Positions 19,668-32,628 of a stretch of DNA of 64,000 nucleotides are shown piece by piece (position 1 is the stretch's first letter; the number at the start of each line of letters is the position of its first letter). Location: contig OY755044.1 in assembly GCA_963576565.1 (NCBI GenBank), positions 39,143,235-39,207,234 of the forward strand, in the 5' to 3' direction. A model generated the notes under the pieces. That model did no database searches. It worked only from the letters and a program-made list of their open reading frames with translations, and was not told the origin of the DNA. The DNA comes from Aspidapion aeneum (Eukaryota > Arthropoda > Insecta > Coleoptera > Brentidae). Both the position numbers and the translations under genes were made by a program.

Positions 19668-21263
19668 GGTCCGTAAAGAAACCGGTTGCGTAACTCGGTG
19701 TTTAGGCGGCCGGGTCGTGACGTCAGGGCTACGTCACAGTTTTCCTAGAAATCAGCAGCCAAACGCTGTTTATATCGAAATTTCATCTTTTGCGAGGAAA
19801 TTTTTGGGTGTTTTCGTCTTGTAAGTGTTTAAATACCTGTTACGTGCTTACTATAAATGTATTAAAAACTAAGTAAAAGAACTGGTGAGGTTTTAATTAT
19901 AATTTAAATTTTAACAAACACAAATTTTCCTGTGTCGATTGTTTTCTACCCATACAATGTGGGTCATACAAGGTTACAAGGGGAGCTGGGAAATAGACCT
20001 TGGGGGGTATGGGTTTTCTCTCTATGCTGCATCTGATATCTGCAACCAACACATAATTTTTAAGATAACTTTTTGATAGTTATCATCATAATCAGTATAG
20101 GCCAGGACAAAGATTATGAAATGAACTTTACATTCACATAGAAAATTACTAATAGTTTAAAAAATACTCAATGTTGGCTGTTTTTAAGGCGCCTGCTAAA
20201 AATAGTTCTTAAATGATGTTCCTATTATACAGCATAACTACCTTTTCTTGAAAAAAAATTAAACTTAATTTTTTTTTTTAATTTCGTAAAAATTGAGGAA
20301 AATAATATTGCTGTTAATTTATTTTAAATATTTGATTTATTTTCCTAAAGTTAAAAATAACGAAAATATTCCAAATTCAAAATTACGCTTAGACTACTTT
20401 CTACCAACTAAAATTAAAATACTTACGTAATTTTGAATTCAAAATGTCTTCGTTATTATTTTAAACTTTAGGCAATTTTTTTTTAATTGTTTAGAATTAA
20501 AAGGCCTATCAAAAAAAAATATAAAATACAGGGTATATACATTTTTTTAAATGTTTTTTGAAAAACTCAAAAACTGCAAAAAGCGATGCTCTATTTTTTT
20601 TAAATTTAAGTATCTTAAACAGCATTAAAAATTCTACTAGTTTGCTAATTTAAACTTTTTTCTATCTTTAATAATAAAAAAGTTAGCAATGGTGGACACT
20701 TAACTTGGAACACTCTGTATAACGCTCAAGCAGGAGTGAAGTAATATTAGCCTTGCGTTACAGTCGATGTATTTTTTATGATATTTCTTGAAAATGCGTT
20801 AAGAAGAGGTGATCAAAAATCCTGAATCTTTGCGTTATGTTATTTATGAATGTTCCCACTGCCTTATTGACTAGTCATTTTAACATCCTTTTTAAAAAAA
20901 AAATTGATTACATTTTACACAAAAAAATCTAGTTTTAGTTATTTCCTACCCACCAAAAAAAACCAATAATGTGGCTAGTTTGCTTTAGAGTTCGGCGTAA
21001 AAATTTAATTAAATTGAACAAGAGAGTACCAAAAGTATTTATAATCGTGTCCTGAATCTGATATTTATAAAACTATTGAAATTTTTATCATAAATTTTTA
21101 AATTATTTAATTTTTTAATAAATTTTGGTTTTTTTCCTGCTTTTAAATAGATCTTTATTTCTCTCATAATGTAACGTATAGGTCTTTCTTTGTTGACCGT
21201 GGAGCAGGCAAAATGCCGCGTCATTGGCTGGGAGTTACCACACAACCGGTTTCTTTACGAACC
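19668..21263. mobile_element. Candidate TIR element, 1.6 kb
   Basis: The left end GGTCCGTAAAGAAACCGGTTG and the right end, whose reverse complement reads GGTTCGTAAAGAAACCGGTTG, differ at one position over about 21 bp. Similarity continues into GTAACTC. No target duplication was found. Just inside the left end is a GC-rich stretch with a CRE-like TGACGTCA (19718-19726) and a second ACGTCAC. The interior is AT-rich and without a transposase. It is either a non-autonomous DNA transposon or a chance inverted pair; I favour the former. Confidence 0.5.
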
Positions 21264-21962
21264 TTGGATCAGGCCTGACACAATTTGACACTAAATCCTC
21301 CTTTTTTCATAATCATAATCATAATCGCACTGATCTTCTGGCCAAGCATTGTTAGGGGCTGTTCAAAAGTTTTGTAATAAACAGATTAAAATACAAAATT
21401 GCTAAATTGCCGCTTTTAGTAGCTAAATAATAGGAATAAAAGCTTAAAATTTATGTTGCTAGCTAAATTTTAGCATGCTTATTAGCAATTATTTAACTTT
21501 AAAAGAACAAGTCCTGGGTAATATTAGATCAATAGCCATTTTATCCATAAACACCTGCTATCAGAGAGGTTCTATAGCTAAAATAATTTCTTCAGCAGAG
21601 TTTTTGCTTTTAAACTATATTGTCCAGTTTGTGTTACTTGGGCTGTTTTTCTTAAACAGCGTTAAGCTATAGTTTAAACGCAATTTTAGATTGGCCAAAG
21701 TGTAAGACTGTAGAGAAGGGATCAAGGGGTATTAATCCCTCGCGGAAATAGTCGATAAAGTGTCTAAAAAGAGATTTGTTGGCAACACAAATTAGACAAA
21801 AAAATTGATCAATTGACATTTTTTTTATTGAAATTTTTTAATCCACCCCGTCGAATTTTTTAAGGGGTGGGTTAGTTTTGTTCTATAACTACTAGAAACA
21901 CGTGAAACCCCCCAAAACTATTGAATTTGGTACAGGGACACCCTTTACTTAGATTGATGTTA
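21264..21962. other. No supported gene
   Basis: AT-rich. The stretch 21700-21870 resembles 1180-1340 inside the first hAT-like element (GGGATCAA...ATCCC, AAAAAGAGATTT, ACACAAAT and poly-T in the same order), so a dispersed repeat is probably present. Confidence 0.4.
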
Positions 21963-22032
21963 TTGGTCCAAGTATGTTGACATTATTTGGATATATTAAT
22001 GTATCCAAATGAGTCAACATACAGGGACTCTA
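21963..22032. mobile_element. Degraded copy of the 58-bp micro-MITE family
   Basis: The right arm TCAACATACAGGGACTCTA matches the terminus of the element at 218-275, and the left arm (CCAAGTATGTTGACAT) is its diverged partner. The loop is slightly longer. The 8-bp duplication is not recognisable. Confidence 0.65.
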
Positions 22033-22473
22033 AATTAAACCACCAAACTATAACATGTTTAAGTGTTTCGTGAGTTATACCAATTATTACACAGTTAAGG
22101 GTTATACGTCTTTTTATTCCTTCAGTTTCTAATAATTTCTCGATTTGTGAAAGTGAGGGCATTATTTCACGCAAGTTCCTGGTATTCATCTTATTACTGA
22201 TATTATGTTGTTAAATCTTCTGCTCTTTTTGTTTGGGTACCACGTCGTTTTTCCTTTTGTTTTTGACGGTATTAATAAATTTTCTTCTGCGTATCTTTCA
22301 AAGGCGAACTTAAATTAACGTGATTTAAAAGGCTAAGATAATTTTCAAATTTTTAGAAACTATCGCGAACAAAAAGCAAATAAATTGAAATATTTCAGAA
22401 AGACCACATTTAGCGCTATTTTTTTCAATAATTTGTGGTATAAACGAAACGTCCTGGAAACTTTCATTTCTGA
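22033..22473. other. No supported feature
   Basis: AT-rich, nothing recognised. Confidence 0.4.
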
Positions 22474-22477
22474 TATA

Positions 22478-24299
22478 CCGGGTGGGCCAAAAAAAAACCG
22501 GACAATTTTTTTTCATTATAGCTTTTAAACCATACAGTCGATTTTAATAGGACAAACTGCACTTGATAGAGAATTAATCAGAGGTTTGACTAAATATATT
22601 TTTTTGTCCGCCATCTCAAAATCCAATATGGCGGACGAAAGTAAAATGTACCCTTCAAAGATGCTCGTTTATTCTTATGTTGCGAACATGTTTTAATTAT
22701 TTTTTTAAATTAGTGAAAAAGCTGCATTCTTGTCACGTACAAGGTATAAACTAGCAAAATCGGTTTTGTAGTCCTAAAAAAAATTATTTTTGTTTCAACC
22801 ATTGTTTTACATATTATGCGATTGCCTTGCCTTCATTACTACTAAACCGATTGTGATAAAAAACATCCAGGTGAGAATTGATTGTTTTTTAAAGATCATG
22901 ATCAAAATTTATCGCCATCTTAAAATGGCGGACAGAATCATACTTGATTCTTTAAAATGGCGTGTTCATTCTTATTTTCCGAAAATAATTTAGTTTTTTT
23001 TTAATTTATAGAAAACCACTATACTTTGCCCTCATATAACGACGTACAAGTTAATAAAGTCGGTTTGGTGGTTCTCAAAAAATCTATTTTTGTTTCAACC
23101 ATTGTTTTACAGATTCTACGATTGCATTGCCAATCCTGTCAGCATTCATTTCCTTATAAATTCGTTATTACTAAACCGATTTTGGCGAAATAAAAAAAAT
23201 TGTGGTGAGGATCGATTGCCCTTTAAAAATTCTAATCGAAATTTTCCGTCATCTTGGAATTTAAGATGTCAAACAGAATCATACTTGATTCTTTAAAATG
23301 GCGTGTTTGAAAATGTTTTTTTTTATAGAAAAACACTACTTTTCTCCCGCACAAAGAGGTACAACTTAATAAAATCAGTGTCATTAAATTTTCAAAATCG
23401 GATTTTGTTTTAACCATTTCTTACAAATTATACGATTGCATTGTCAATCCTGTATGCATTCATCATTCATTTCTTTATAAATTCATTATTACTGAACCGA
23501 CTTTAGTAAAATAAAAAACATCATGGTGCAACTTTAAAGAGCAATCAGTTTGCGCTATGATGATTTTAATTTCACTAAAATCGGCTCAGTATTAACGAAT
23601 TTATAAAGAACTGAATGCAGACAGGATTGGCAATGTAATCGTATAATTTGTAAAACAAAATCAGATTTTGCGAGAACCACTTAACCGATTTTATTACTTT
23701 GTACCTTGTTAAGCGGGAGAAAAGTAGTGCTTTTCTATAGATGAAAAAAACTAAAACAGAAAATAAGAATAAACACGCCATTTTAAAGAATCAAGTATGA
23801 CTCTATTCGCCATCTTAAATTTTAAGATGGCGGTAAATTTTGATCATTATCTTTAAAAAGCAATCAATTGTCATTAGAATGTTTTTTATTTCATGAAAAT
23901 CGGTTTAGTAGTAATGAATTTATAAGGAAATAAATGCAGACATGATTGGCAAGGCAATCGAATAGAATTCAAAACAATGGTTTAAACAGATATTTTTTAA
24001 AACCACCGAACGGCTTTTGCTGATTCGTACCTTGTTGTGCGTGGCAAGAATGCTGCTTTTTTACTGATTTAAAAAAATAATTAAAACATGTTCGCAACAC
24101 AAGAATAAACGAGTATCTTTGAAGGGTAAACTTTTATTTCGTCCACCATCTTGGATTTAGAAATGGTGGACAAAAAGATATATTTAGTCAAAACTCTGAT
24201 TAATTATCTGCCAAGAGCAGTTTGTCCCATTAAAATCGGTGACATAATTTAAAAGTTATAATGAAAAAAAAATTATCCGGTTTTTTTTGGCCCACCCGG
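22478..24299. mobile_element. 1.8-kb foldback element (CCGGGTGGGCC ends)
   Basis: Ends CCGGGTGGGCCAAAAAAA and TTTTTTTGGCCCACCCGG are inverted, and complementarity continues through both arms toward the centre (~23530). Flanks are TATA on both sides (22474-22477, 24300-24303), a 4-bp duplication or a TA-type one. Each arm holds ~300-bp repeats with ACTAAACCGAT, AAAATGGCGGAC and TGATTCTTTAAAATGGCGTG. No transposase frame. The class is uncertain. Confidence 0.8.
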
Positions 24300-24303
24300 T
24301 ATA

Positions 24304-25340
24304 TTTTACCTACTTAAAAACTAATACAGAAATTCAAGTCTAAACCAAATAAAAAATTAGAGTCGGATTAAATCATTCGACTAAAAGACTTAATTAATTA
24401 TATCTTGTCTTCAAGGGGATTACCATTCTCTGGTGACACTTTTTTACGTCTTTGGGTGAAACAGACTTCATCTTAAATTCGGTTTAAAATATTACCTCGA
24501 ACATCACAAGAATTTCAATTTTGGTTTCTTTATTTTAATTTTTATTATAGGATGTATGATTAATAATGCGGTAAATAATTTTGTTACACAACAATTTCTT
24601 AAATTTAAATAAATTACTACATACCAAGGATAGGTGGCAACGAGGGGTACGTGTTCCAAGGGCGGTTCTGAAAAAAAAGTTTGGGGGGGGGGGGGCTAAT
24701 GGTGAAACGGTGACCGTAAAAAAACACATAGGAAAACAGCGAAAAGGAAATATTAGCACAGGAAAAAATGCTAAACAGAAATAAGCGCACGCGGACTAAA
24801 GCGCACACTAAAAACGCGCTCAAAGAAAAAGCGCACATAGTAAAACAGCGCACAGAGAAATCAAAGAAAGAAAAGTTTTAATGTGTGGAAAATCATAATA
24901 AAATAAATCTAAGTCTTTAGACTTAGAATGGTAGCTAGTGTTACCGGTTACTTGATTATCTTAATTTTGCTTACAAAATTAGGGTAATATACAAGGTGGG
25001 CAACTTTTTCGAGATACAGAGCATCAAAGTTGGCGAATTTTGCACTTTTTGATAAAAACTTTTTTAAGTCATGTATCAGAACAAGAGCAGTAAGTGGAGA
25101 TAAAATATTTTTTTAGGGTCAATTTTTTTCAGGAAAAACAATTTTTTTGGTATAAATTTTTATACCGTCATATTAAACGCAATATTTTTCTTGATATTTT
25201 TTGTTTAATATATCTACGGAGACATTAATAAAATATCATGGATATTTAAAAAAGATTATTATTTTTTACACATTTGTGGTGGTTATTTTGACAGCTTATA
25301 TCTCCTTAACTTGTAATTTTATCAAAAAAATTAAATGGAT
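24304..25340. other. No supported feature
   Basis: AT-rich region. 24650-24710 contains a run of Gs and a short GC-rich patch; 24780-24850 repeats GCGCAC motifs spaced 12-18 bp. No gene recognised. Confidence 0.35.
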
Positions 25341-25349
25341 CACAATTAG

Positions 25350-25680
25350 CTAGTTAGTAGTAGTGGTGGGGGAGCCCATTTTTGGTCTAGCGACTAGGCA
25401 CACGGCGCGCCCTTTTCGCAAACCCCGATTTGTCCGTACATCATATATCGAACTGATGCACGTGCCCCTTAGGATGCAAGTTTTCTTTCTCTAAGAGGAC
25501 TTAATTTTGCCTGACGCCTCTTTGTTGAAGGCAGGGATCTTTATACTGCGTAGCAAGTATACACAGTGGACCCACGCTTTTACACCCCTTTCGGTGCTGC
25601 TACCAACTTATATTTTTGCGGGCATCGTATCGCATGCTTATTCGATGACGGCTGTTGAATTTGAATTTGAATTCATATGA
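25350..25680 (+). other. Possible retroposon 3' segment with TTGAAT tail
   Basis: A 330-bp block of balanced base composition in AT-rich surroundings. It ends in a short simple tail of TTGAAT units (25658-25673), a feature of some LINE and SINE 3' ends. No box A/B tRNA promoter was identified and no frame is open through it. It could also be an exon-like host fragment. Confidence 0.3.
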
Positions 25681-26515
25681 CTGGGACAAATTTTCTTTTT
25701 TCTTGGTAATTTTTTTTTCTCTAACTTTAAAAATCCTATATCTTAAAAACATAATTATGAAAATATATTGTTTCTGACAAAAAGCTTAAATTTATCCTGT
25801 TTTATAAAATTTGGAATTTTTACAAAAAGAGCTAAAATTTACTCTTTACTTATGAAAAATATCGTAAATTTTAAAGTGACAAATCTTTGACGAAATTTAC
25901 ACCTTTTTTACGAGATTTCGTAAAAAGTATAAGATTCAAAAAATAGGGCTGCTTGTTTTTAGAGGGTAGGTACTAATTGAGTAACAAATTCTCATTTTCT
26001 GTCCAAGTTGGAGGTTAAAAATAGGTGTTTCTTGGTAAGCAAATCAATTTATTTTAATTAAAAAGTGTACAACCAAATTTTTAGAGCTTTTTATCTTTGG
26101 TTCGTCGAGTTCGACATCCAAGACAAAGGCACCAAACTGAAGAATCCAGCCATATCCAACCAACAACAATAAAAAACCTCTTCGTTTTTGATAAAGAATT
26201 TTGCTGCGATAAGATAACCGAAACCTTTTAACTCGATTAAATTTTGTAGATTCTCATTCTTGTTTCCACCACTGCCTATAGGAATACCTACGACGTCAAT
26301 TCAAGCTATTCTTCAAATGAGTTAGAATCTAAAATCTCAGTCGAATAGGTACAGTGGGGGACTTCTTAAATTGCGGAAAAGTAGTTTAAACCAAAACAAA
26401 AAAATTGTGAACCTTACCTCTGTCTGAATACATACATATTTAAACATTTATATTTTTTAATTTCTTTAAATGATTAATTTTGACAGAAAAAAAATACAAC
26501 GGCAATTTAAAAAGT
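25681..26515. other. No supported feature
   Basis: AT-rich, short frames only. Confidence 0.4.
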
Positions 26516-26700
26516 CCCCGACTCTACAAGGGTTGTCTATAGTTTTGCATATACAACTGGAATAAAACAGTAGATAACTTTTAAAGACTTTATTGTTTCT
26601 CGAAGTATTCTCCACGAAAATAAATGCACTTTTGCATGAGCTCAAACCAGTTGTCAAAGCTATAATTTCACTCGTTTGTTGGTACTGTCGAAATTGCATT
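26516..26700 (-). pseudogene. Possible mariner-like transposase C-terminal remnant
   Basis: On the minus strand 26672-26600 reads WFELMQKCIYFRGEYFEKQ followed by a stop. This resembles the C-terminal end of mariner-type transposases, where a W/F-rich helix with KCI and GDY/GEY-FE motifs precedes the stop. Only this tail is present, fused to repeat copy X2. The match is short and could be coincidental. Confidence 0.4.
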
Positions 26701-27535
26701 CTTAAACGCTAGAGAGCTGGCTTTGGCAGGCTGCTGGGAACTATGATAAAACTATAGAAAAAAAAATAAAAAACCCCAAAATTTTAATTTACTTCCCTCC
26801 CTTATAAATGTAAAGTTATTTAAAATTAACATTGCCCACTTCCAGAAACTCTAGAGAGCTGAACTCTGGAAGAATGATAGGAATTATGACAAAACTATAG
26901 GAAAAAATTTAAAACCCCAAAATTTTAATTTACTTTCCTTTCCTATAAATATATAGTTATGTAAAATTAACATTGCCCACTTGCAGAAACGCTAGAGAGC
27001 TGAGCATTGGAAGACTGATAGGAACTATAATAAAACTATAGGAAAAAATTAAAAAACACCAAAATTTTAATGTACTTATCTCCCCTATAAATGTAGAATT
27101 GTGGTAAAGTAACATTGCCCACTTCCAAAAACGCTCGAGAGCTGAGCTTTGGAATGCTGATGAAAATGAAAAAACCTCAAAATTTTAAACAAGGCATTGC
27201 AAAAGTTTTAAACAATATGCTGCATATTTTAGTACTTTAAAACTTACTTAAATATTATCCAAATCCTTTAAAAAAGGAGTGAAAGCATAACAAAAACATT
27301 TTATGTAAAAAAGCCAAGTACGCGAAAGTGGTACTCTGTAAAAAGAATTGATATAAAAGTAAAGCCAAGTTCTCCAATACAAATTTCAAAATGAAAGGTT
27401 CTTACTAGTTTGGAAATGTTCTTCTAAACTTGGCTATTACGGCTGCAAATGACTCTTAGGCACAGTGCTATTCTTTACGGAATACCACTTTCACGTACTT
27501 GGCTTTTTTTTACCTGAAATGTTTTTGTTATGATT
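26701..27535 (-). mobile_element. Repeat family X, copy X2 (inverted orientation)
   Basis: About four ~140-bp units in reverse orientation (26704-27190, CTAGAGAGCTGAGC anchors), then the conserved spacer with GCATATTTTAGTACTTTAAAA, then part of the palindromic head (27285-27535: AGCCAAGTACGCGAAAGTGG ... TTACTAGTTTGGAAATGTT and a shortened return arm). The GAGT/tail end is absent or replaced by the mariner-like fragment. Confidence 0.65.
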
Positions 27536-27745
27536 CCCATTTTCTAAACATCTTCGACATGGTCTATTCACTTTCTCCTGGCCTCCCTCTTACTCTCCTT
27601 CCTGCAGGTCCCCAGTTTTTATTGGTGTTCTTGTGTCAACCATTCTCTGTACATGTCCCAACCAGCTAATCTTCTACTTTTGATGAATATCACCAAATTT
27701 GCTTCATTTATTAGCTGTTTTGTTTCATAATTCATCCGTATGAAT
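27536..27745 (-). pseudogene. LINE C-terminal remnant
   Basis: Minus-strand translation gives, in pieces, NLVIFIKSRRLAGWDMYREW and a basic segment before a WIDHVEDV-like stretch. The order (RRRLxWxGHVxRM, then a GRPRxRWxD-like segment) is that of the C-terminal tail of RTE-like LINEs, as also seen at 2511 and 62074. Frameshifted and 5'-truncated. Confidence 0.55.
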
Positions 27746-29820
27746 CTATTGTCAGGACAGAAAATAATGCCCTAGTAACTAAATGGCACAAATTACGTAT
27801 ATAAGCAAGTGCACATTAACCCTAAACAATCTAAGGAAATGAACTTCTGTATATAGTTCAATTTGTGTTAAAACGTGTAATAAACTATATACGGAATTAA
27901 AAGCAATAAGCAATTGACCAGTCATGGTACAATAATACATAAACAAAACACATCTCGATATGTCCTCCTCCATGGTAAACGATTTTTAATAAAAGCATCT
28001 CCAAAAGAGTTTAGCAGTTGGTTGTAAGCTGAGAACGTAACGTCTCGAATGTACAAGTTAACAGTGAAGACAAGTAGTAGTGAGAAGTCGAGCGTATCTA
28101 GATAATACGAATTTATTATCATAATGTATTTAATGTAAGTAGTAATTATTATTATTGTTAAATAAAACTATAAACCTAACTTAAACTATGTTACGTCACG
28201 TTAAAACCTCCTCGTGACAATATTACTTACTTTACTATACTTTCATACCTTAGTAAAATAGGGGTCGAAACACTACCAGACCCACAATTTTCCTGGCCCA
28301 GGTTTAATTAATTTAGACTCGTTAACTAACAAAACACACATCGAGGTAAAAGATATCTCAAAGATAACCGAGATAACCAAGACAAATCACCCATCGGACT
28401 ACGGTCACACCGATTTTTCGTCTGCTATTTGGGTATGATCCTTTTATCTCAACCATTTTGCCCGCCGTATAACTGCCTCTTCTTTCACTACACATAAATA
28501 AACAAAGATGCAAACACAGAAAAACTATTCCGAACCAACTTGACAGAATATCGATGATGATTTTCGGCCTTTTGATCAGACAAATGATAGATGGGCATGG
28601 GTATCTTGATGATCGGGTGCGATGGCAGCAACACCTCTCCAGGCGCCAGCAGGAATGTCTAAGCTCACTCTGTGATGGTTCAACCATGTTAAGTAGTTGG
28701 CATATGCCATAATTTGTTTTTCTTTAAATTATTTTATTTTTCTAAAGTTTTCCGGTGCAGCACAATTTTACGAAAAATTTCTTCCGCGGTGCCATTTTTC
28801 CAACCAAGTACCTTTTGGTAACTCAAGTACTTTTTCTAAAATTTTCTCTAGCGGCGTCGTATTTTCTGTTTTAAAATGACACTTTTTGTTGTTTTTATCA
28901 AAAAATTTTTCGACTGCAGACCCGTTTTCCCAAAGAGTGAAAATTTATTAGTATTTTTATCTTAAACGATTTTTTTTAATGCGGCGCGGTTTTTTTAAGT
29001 ACCATTTCTTTAACTTTTTGCCTGCGGTGTCATATTCAGTTATATTTTTTAAAAAAATATGCGGCGCGATTTACTCCGAAAATCACAATTTTCTGCGCCA
29101 CGATTCTTTTTCAGAAATGTACTTAATTTTTATAAAATATTAAGCCTATCGAGCAATTTGTTTCAATTTTTCACTTGTTAATTTATATAGAAATTTTTTC
29201 CTTTATCATGGAGTGTGTTAAGGAAACCCATCAATCCTCTTCTCCTGTAGTAATATTTTTTGCATTATTTAGGTCCAATTTTGGGCTCAAGCCCCCCCAA
29301 AATGACCAAGATTTATGTGCCCTTGATCATACGTAAAAAAAATAAATTAGAAAATAGGAACAGCATGCCGAGGTGTTGTCAAGCAGTAACCGATGAAAAT
29401 GGTGACTCTACGATGGATAGTTTCCCCATTGATATTCGCCGTATAAAAAAAGGTCATTATTTTGAAGTGTGAAACCCATTGTTAAAGAGTGCAGCCAGTA
29501 CATGTCGATAGCTCCTGTTAAACCTTACAAGAAGGAATTAGTTACGCACCACCAGATTAGGTGCGTTCGATACTTTTACGTAAAGACATTAGGAATACCT
29601 AGTCGCGTTTAAAATATTTCCACAAATTTAAAAATAAATTTTTAATTTTTGCACAAACTCCTAAAAATCCCAAAATGGTGATTATGATTACGATAGCGCG
29701 TGCCACTTTTATGGCAGTTTTAAATATATTAATTGTTCCAAAAAAACAATTTTTTTTAAAAGTTTTTTTCTTTTATTTTTTAATTTAACGCAAAAAATTT
29801 AGTTCTTGATATTTTTGTAA
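27746..29820. other. Unassigned region
   Basis: No recognised gene. 28358-28687 has a 109-codon minus-strand frame without known motifs. 28960-29110 contains several GCGGCGCG(A/G)TTT motifs. Nothing here supports an annotation. Confidence 0.35.
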
Positions 29821-30197
29821 GCGGTAAAAAAAATTGTCTTACATCAAAGCAAATTGCTTTGAAGTAAAATAATTTGTTTTTTCCTATTCACCGAGAGATT
29901 ATATTTTCTTGATTTAGCACAAAAAATGTCTTGCCTCTTTATTTTAATATAAATTGGAACTGAATAAATCTAAGGCACCTTTTTCTCTGGAAGCAAAATA
30001 TTACTTATATGAAGATTTCAAAATGGAGTATACTAAAACAAAACAATTAAAGAAGAAAAATAAAGTCTTATTTCAAAATTAAACGCTGCGTTGAACTAAA
30101 ACGAAATATTTTGATTCAAAACAAATTGTTTTAAGGTGAATTAATTTATTCAAGAAAAGATAATGTTTTCATTGTAGACAAAAATTTTTACCGTGTA
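29821..30197. mobile_element. TA-flanked MITE (CACGGTAAAAA family), copy 1
   Basis: The right end TTTTTACCGTG followed by TA matches copies 2 and 3. The left end has decayed to GCGGTAAAAAAAATTGTC. The interior shares CTGGAAGCAAAATATTACTT, GCTGCGTTGAACTAAAA and CATTGTAGACAAAA with the other copies. Confidence 0.75.
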
Positions 30198-32626
30198 AAT
30201 GTTTTATTTTGTATAAAATAATGTAACGCTATTGGACATTTCTACTAGAACTACCAATATCATTAACTCTTGAGGTGCAGGTTCTGATACTGATATGTTA
30301 CTACTTTATGGTTTAACTTTCGCCGCATCAACAGTCAAAAGCGATTAAATTTTTTGAAAATTTATACACTAAAAAAAACTTATTACGAAAATTACAGGCC
30401 ATCGAAACATCATGTTAAAAACGCACTTTACTGGCGTGCATGGTTGTTAATAGTATCGTAGCACGCTTTCGACGATAGGCCGCCAAGTCTGCAAAAAAGT
30501 GCAGAAATTAAGAAAATTGCGTTGAAAATGAATAGAGGAGGTCCGGGCTGATTGAATTCATTATATTTATTAAAAACTTTATACGGAAAAAAATGGAAAG
30601 GTGAAAATTTAAAGAAAATTAAAAACTTTTTAAGGTTACAATTTGAAATTACAAATTTTAACAGGGATGGTTTCCGATAGGTCTACGGCCCCCCAGTACA
30701 AGTGGAAATGAACTAATCTGAAATGAAAATCTAATATGTCTTGTTTCACGTCCGTTACTGGCGTTTTAGTGATTTTCATTAATATTTATTACTCTGGTAA
30801 ATCGACGGCACTCGACGCTCGCGGCAAGCGGCTAAAATTTTAATCGGCCATATTATGCGTGCTTCCGTGCCAAATCGGGCGACGTCGCGCAGGCTAGGAT
30901 GTTTTAATATACGGATTATTACATGCACTTAGTGCTTATATACAGGGCTCGACTTTGAACGTTTAGCCTTTATGAAAAGCGGATAAAAAAGGATGAACTT
31001 ATGGAAAGCAAGAAGTGACCAAAGACGCGCATATTCAGAAGCGTTTGCCGCTGTAAGTCAAAATTAATTAATAGTTTTTTATTACTAAAAAGGAGCAATC
31101 AAAGTAAGATTTCCAATTTTTAAAGACAAGAAATAGTCATTATTATTTATTTCGTTATTCTAGCTTTAATCAGGAAACATTAAATCGATAAAAATTAAAT
31201 TTTTTAATAATTTTTTCTTACACAATAACCTTGCTCTTTTATTAATGTCGCGCTTAAATGCCGCTCAAGTGTTCGATCTCCTGGCGGCGGCTCACGAAGT
31301 CAAGTTGCTAAAAATCACCATACACTATCCAGGAAAGAGAGTTTGGGACAACATTTTTGGGGGTAGGGATGTACGACAGCCCTAAACCTCTTGCCCCTCT
31401 ACTGGTTTTAGTCTGCAGAAAAAAAATGTTTGTCACGTTTTACTACTCCCTTTAAAATTTTATTTTTGCCCCTTAAATGGAGGTGCCGTTCCTCTTGAAA
31501 AAAAAACAATAACTTGAAATGCGGTGTTATGGTAATTGCAATTATTTAAGTTTTTTAAATAATTGAAAAATTATTTTACAATTATAATGATATTACAAAA
31601 ATGCAATTGAATTACTAAAGTGATTGTTATTATTTGTAAAAAGCTATTTTGCTTTTATTATTTAAAGCAATCCACGTTTCTTACTGAATTTAATGGGTAA
31701 GTTAGGAATGTATTAGGAAGGAAGAAGGCTTTCACATTTTGTAAATTATGAAAAAGTGAAAGAAATAAATAAAAAAGTAATTGTCAACTAGTCAACTACT
31801 TCATTTTATTTTGCAAGTAGGAAATTTATAACGAAGTTATTTTTTGTTGTGTAAAGTAATTTGTAATGTAATAGTTACTTTTCAAAGTATTGGTTTCTAG
31901 CTCTGGTTGAGAATAAATCAGTACACATAAAGACCAAGATATGTGTTATCCATAAAGTTGAATTTGTGGAATATTTTATTTGTGCGTGTAGTAACATTAA
32001 CATTTTTGCCATGTTAAAAAGCTCTACCTGTACACTGAATTACGGATTCGCAGTATTGATTATTAGTCATACAGTTTAAATGATATCTAAGAGATGGCGC
32101 TACAGCAATTAAAATCAAGGGGTTTTAAGGATTTTATGCATCGCCGTCTTTGGCCTACTCAGCCGGTAAGGGTAACGTCATTAGATCGTGAAAAGAAAAC
32201 CATTTTCTTGAATTGCTAACTTAACAACAGCGCTAACCTATTTATCTCTCTTAGTGCCATTTATTTAATTAGCGATCTTACTTCAGTTCACATATTTTTC
32301 AATGGCCAAACGAACGTTGATGAACCCTGTATATAAATTTCAAAGTTTTAGTCTTCGCGTTGCTAGAGCCAACTTAGAAAGCCATACTTCTCGTTTCTTT
32401 CTCTGTTGCTGGTGCTGAAAAAATCTAAATTAAATTTTCGGGATGGCTTGACATTTGTAAAAATTTTAACAGTAAATTTATTATTTGTGGTAAAATTGCA
32501 CATAACAACGAGGGACAATTTTTCCACTTAAAAACCATGTTCTTTACTTAGAATGGCGTTGATCTCACAATCCACTTTAAAAGATAACATTTCTCAAAAA
32601 ATAAATAAAACACTTATAAATAACAG
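30198..32626. other. Unassigned region
   Basis: AT-rich, with a CpG-richer patch at 30790-30900. No open frame, RNA structure or repeat end recognised. Confidence 0.35.
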
Positions 32627-32628
32627 TA

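Noticed and set aside
28358..28687. 109-codon minus-strand frame as a host gene
   Set aside because: No motif, no neighbouring exon signals, Cys/Arg-rich composition of chance type; retained only as a note in the region entry.
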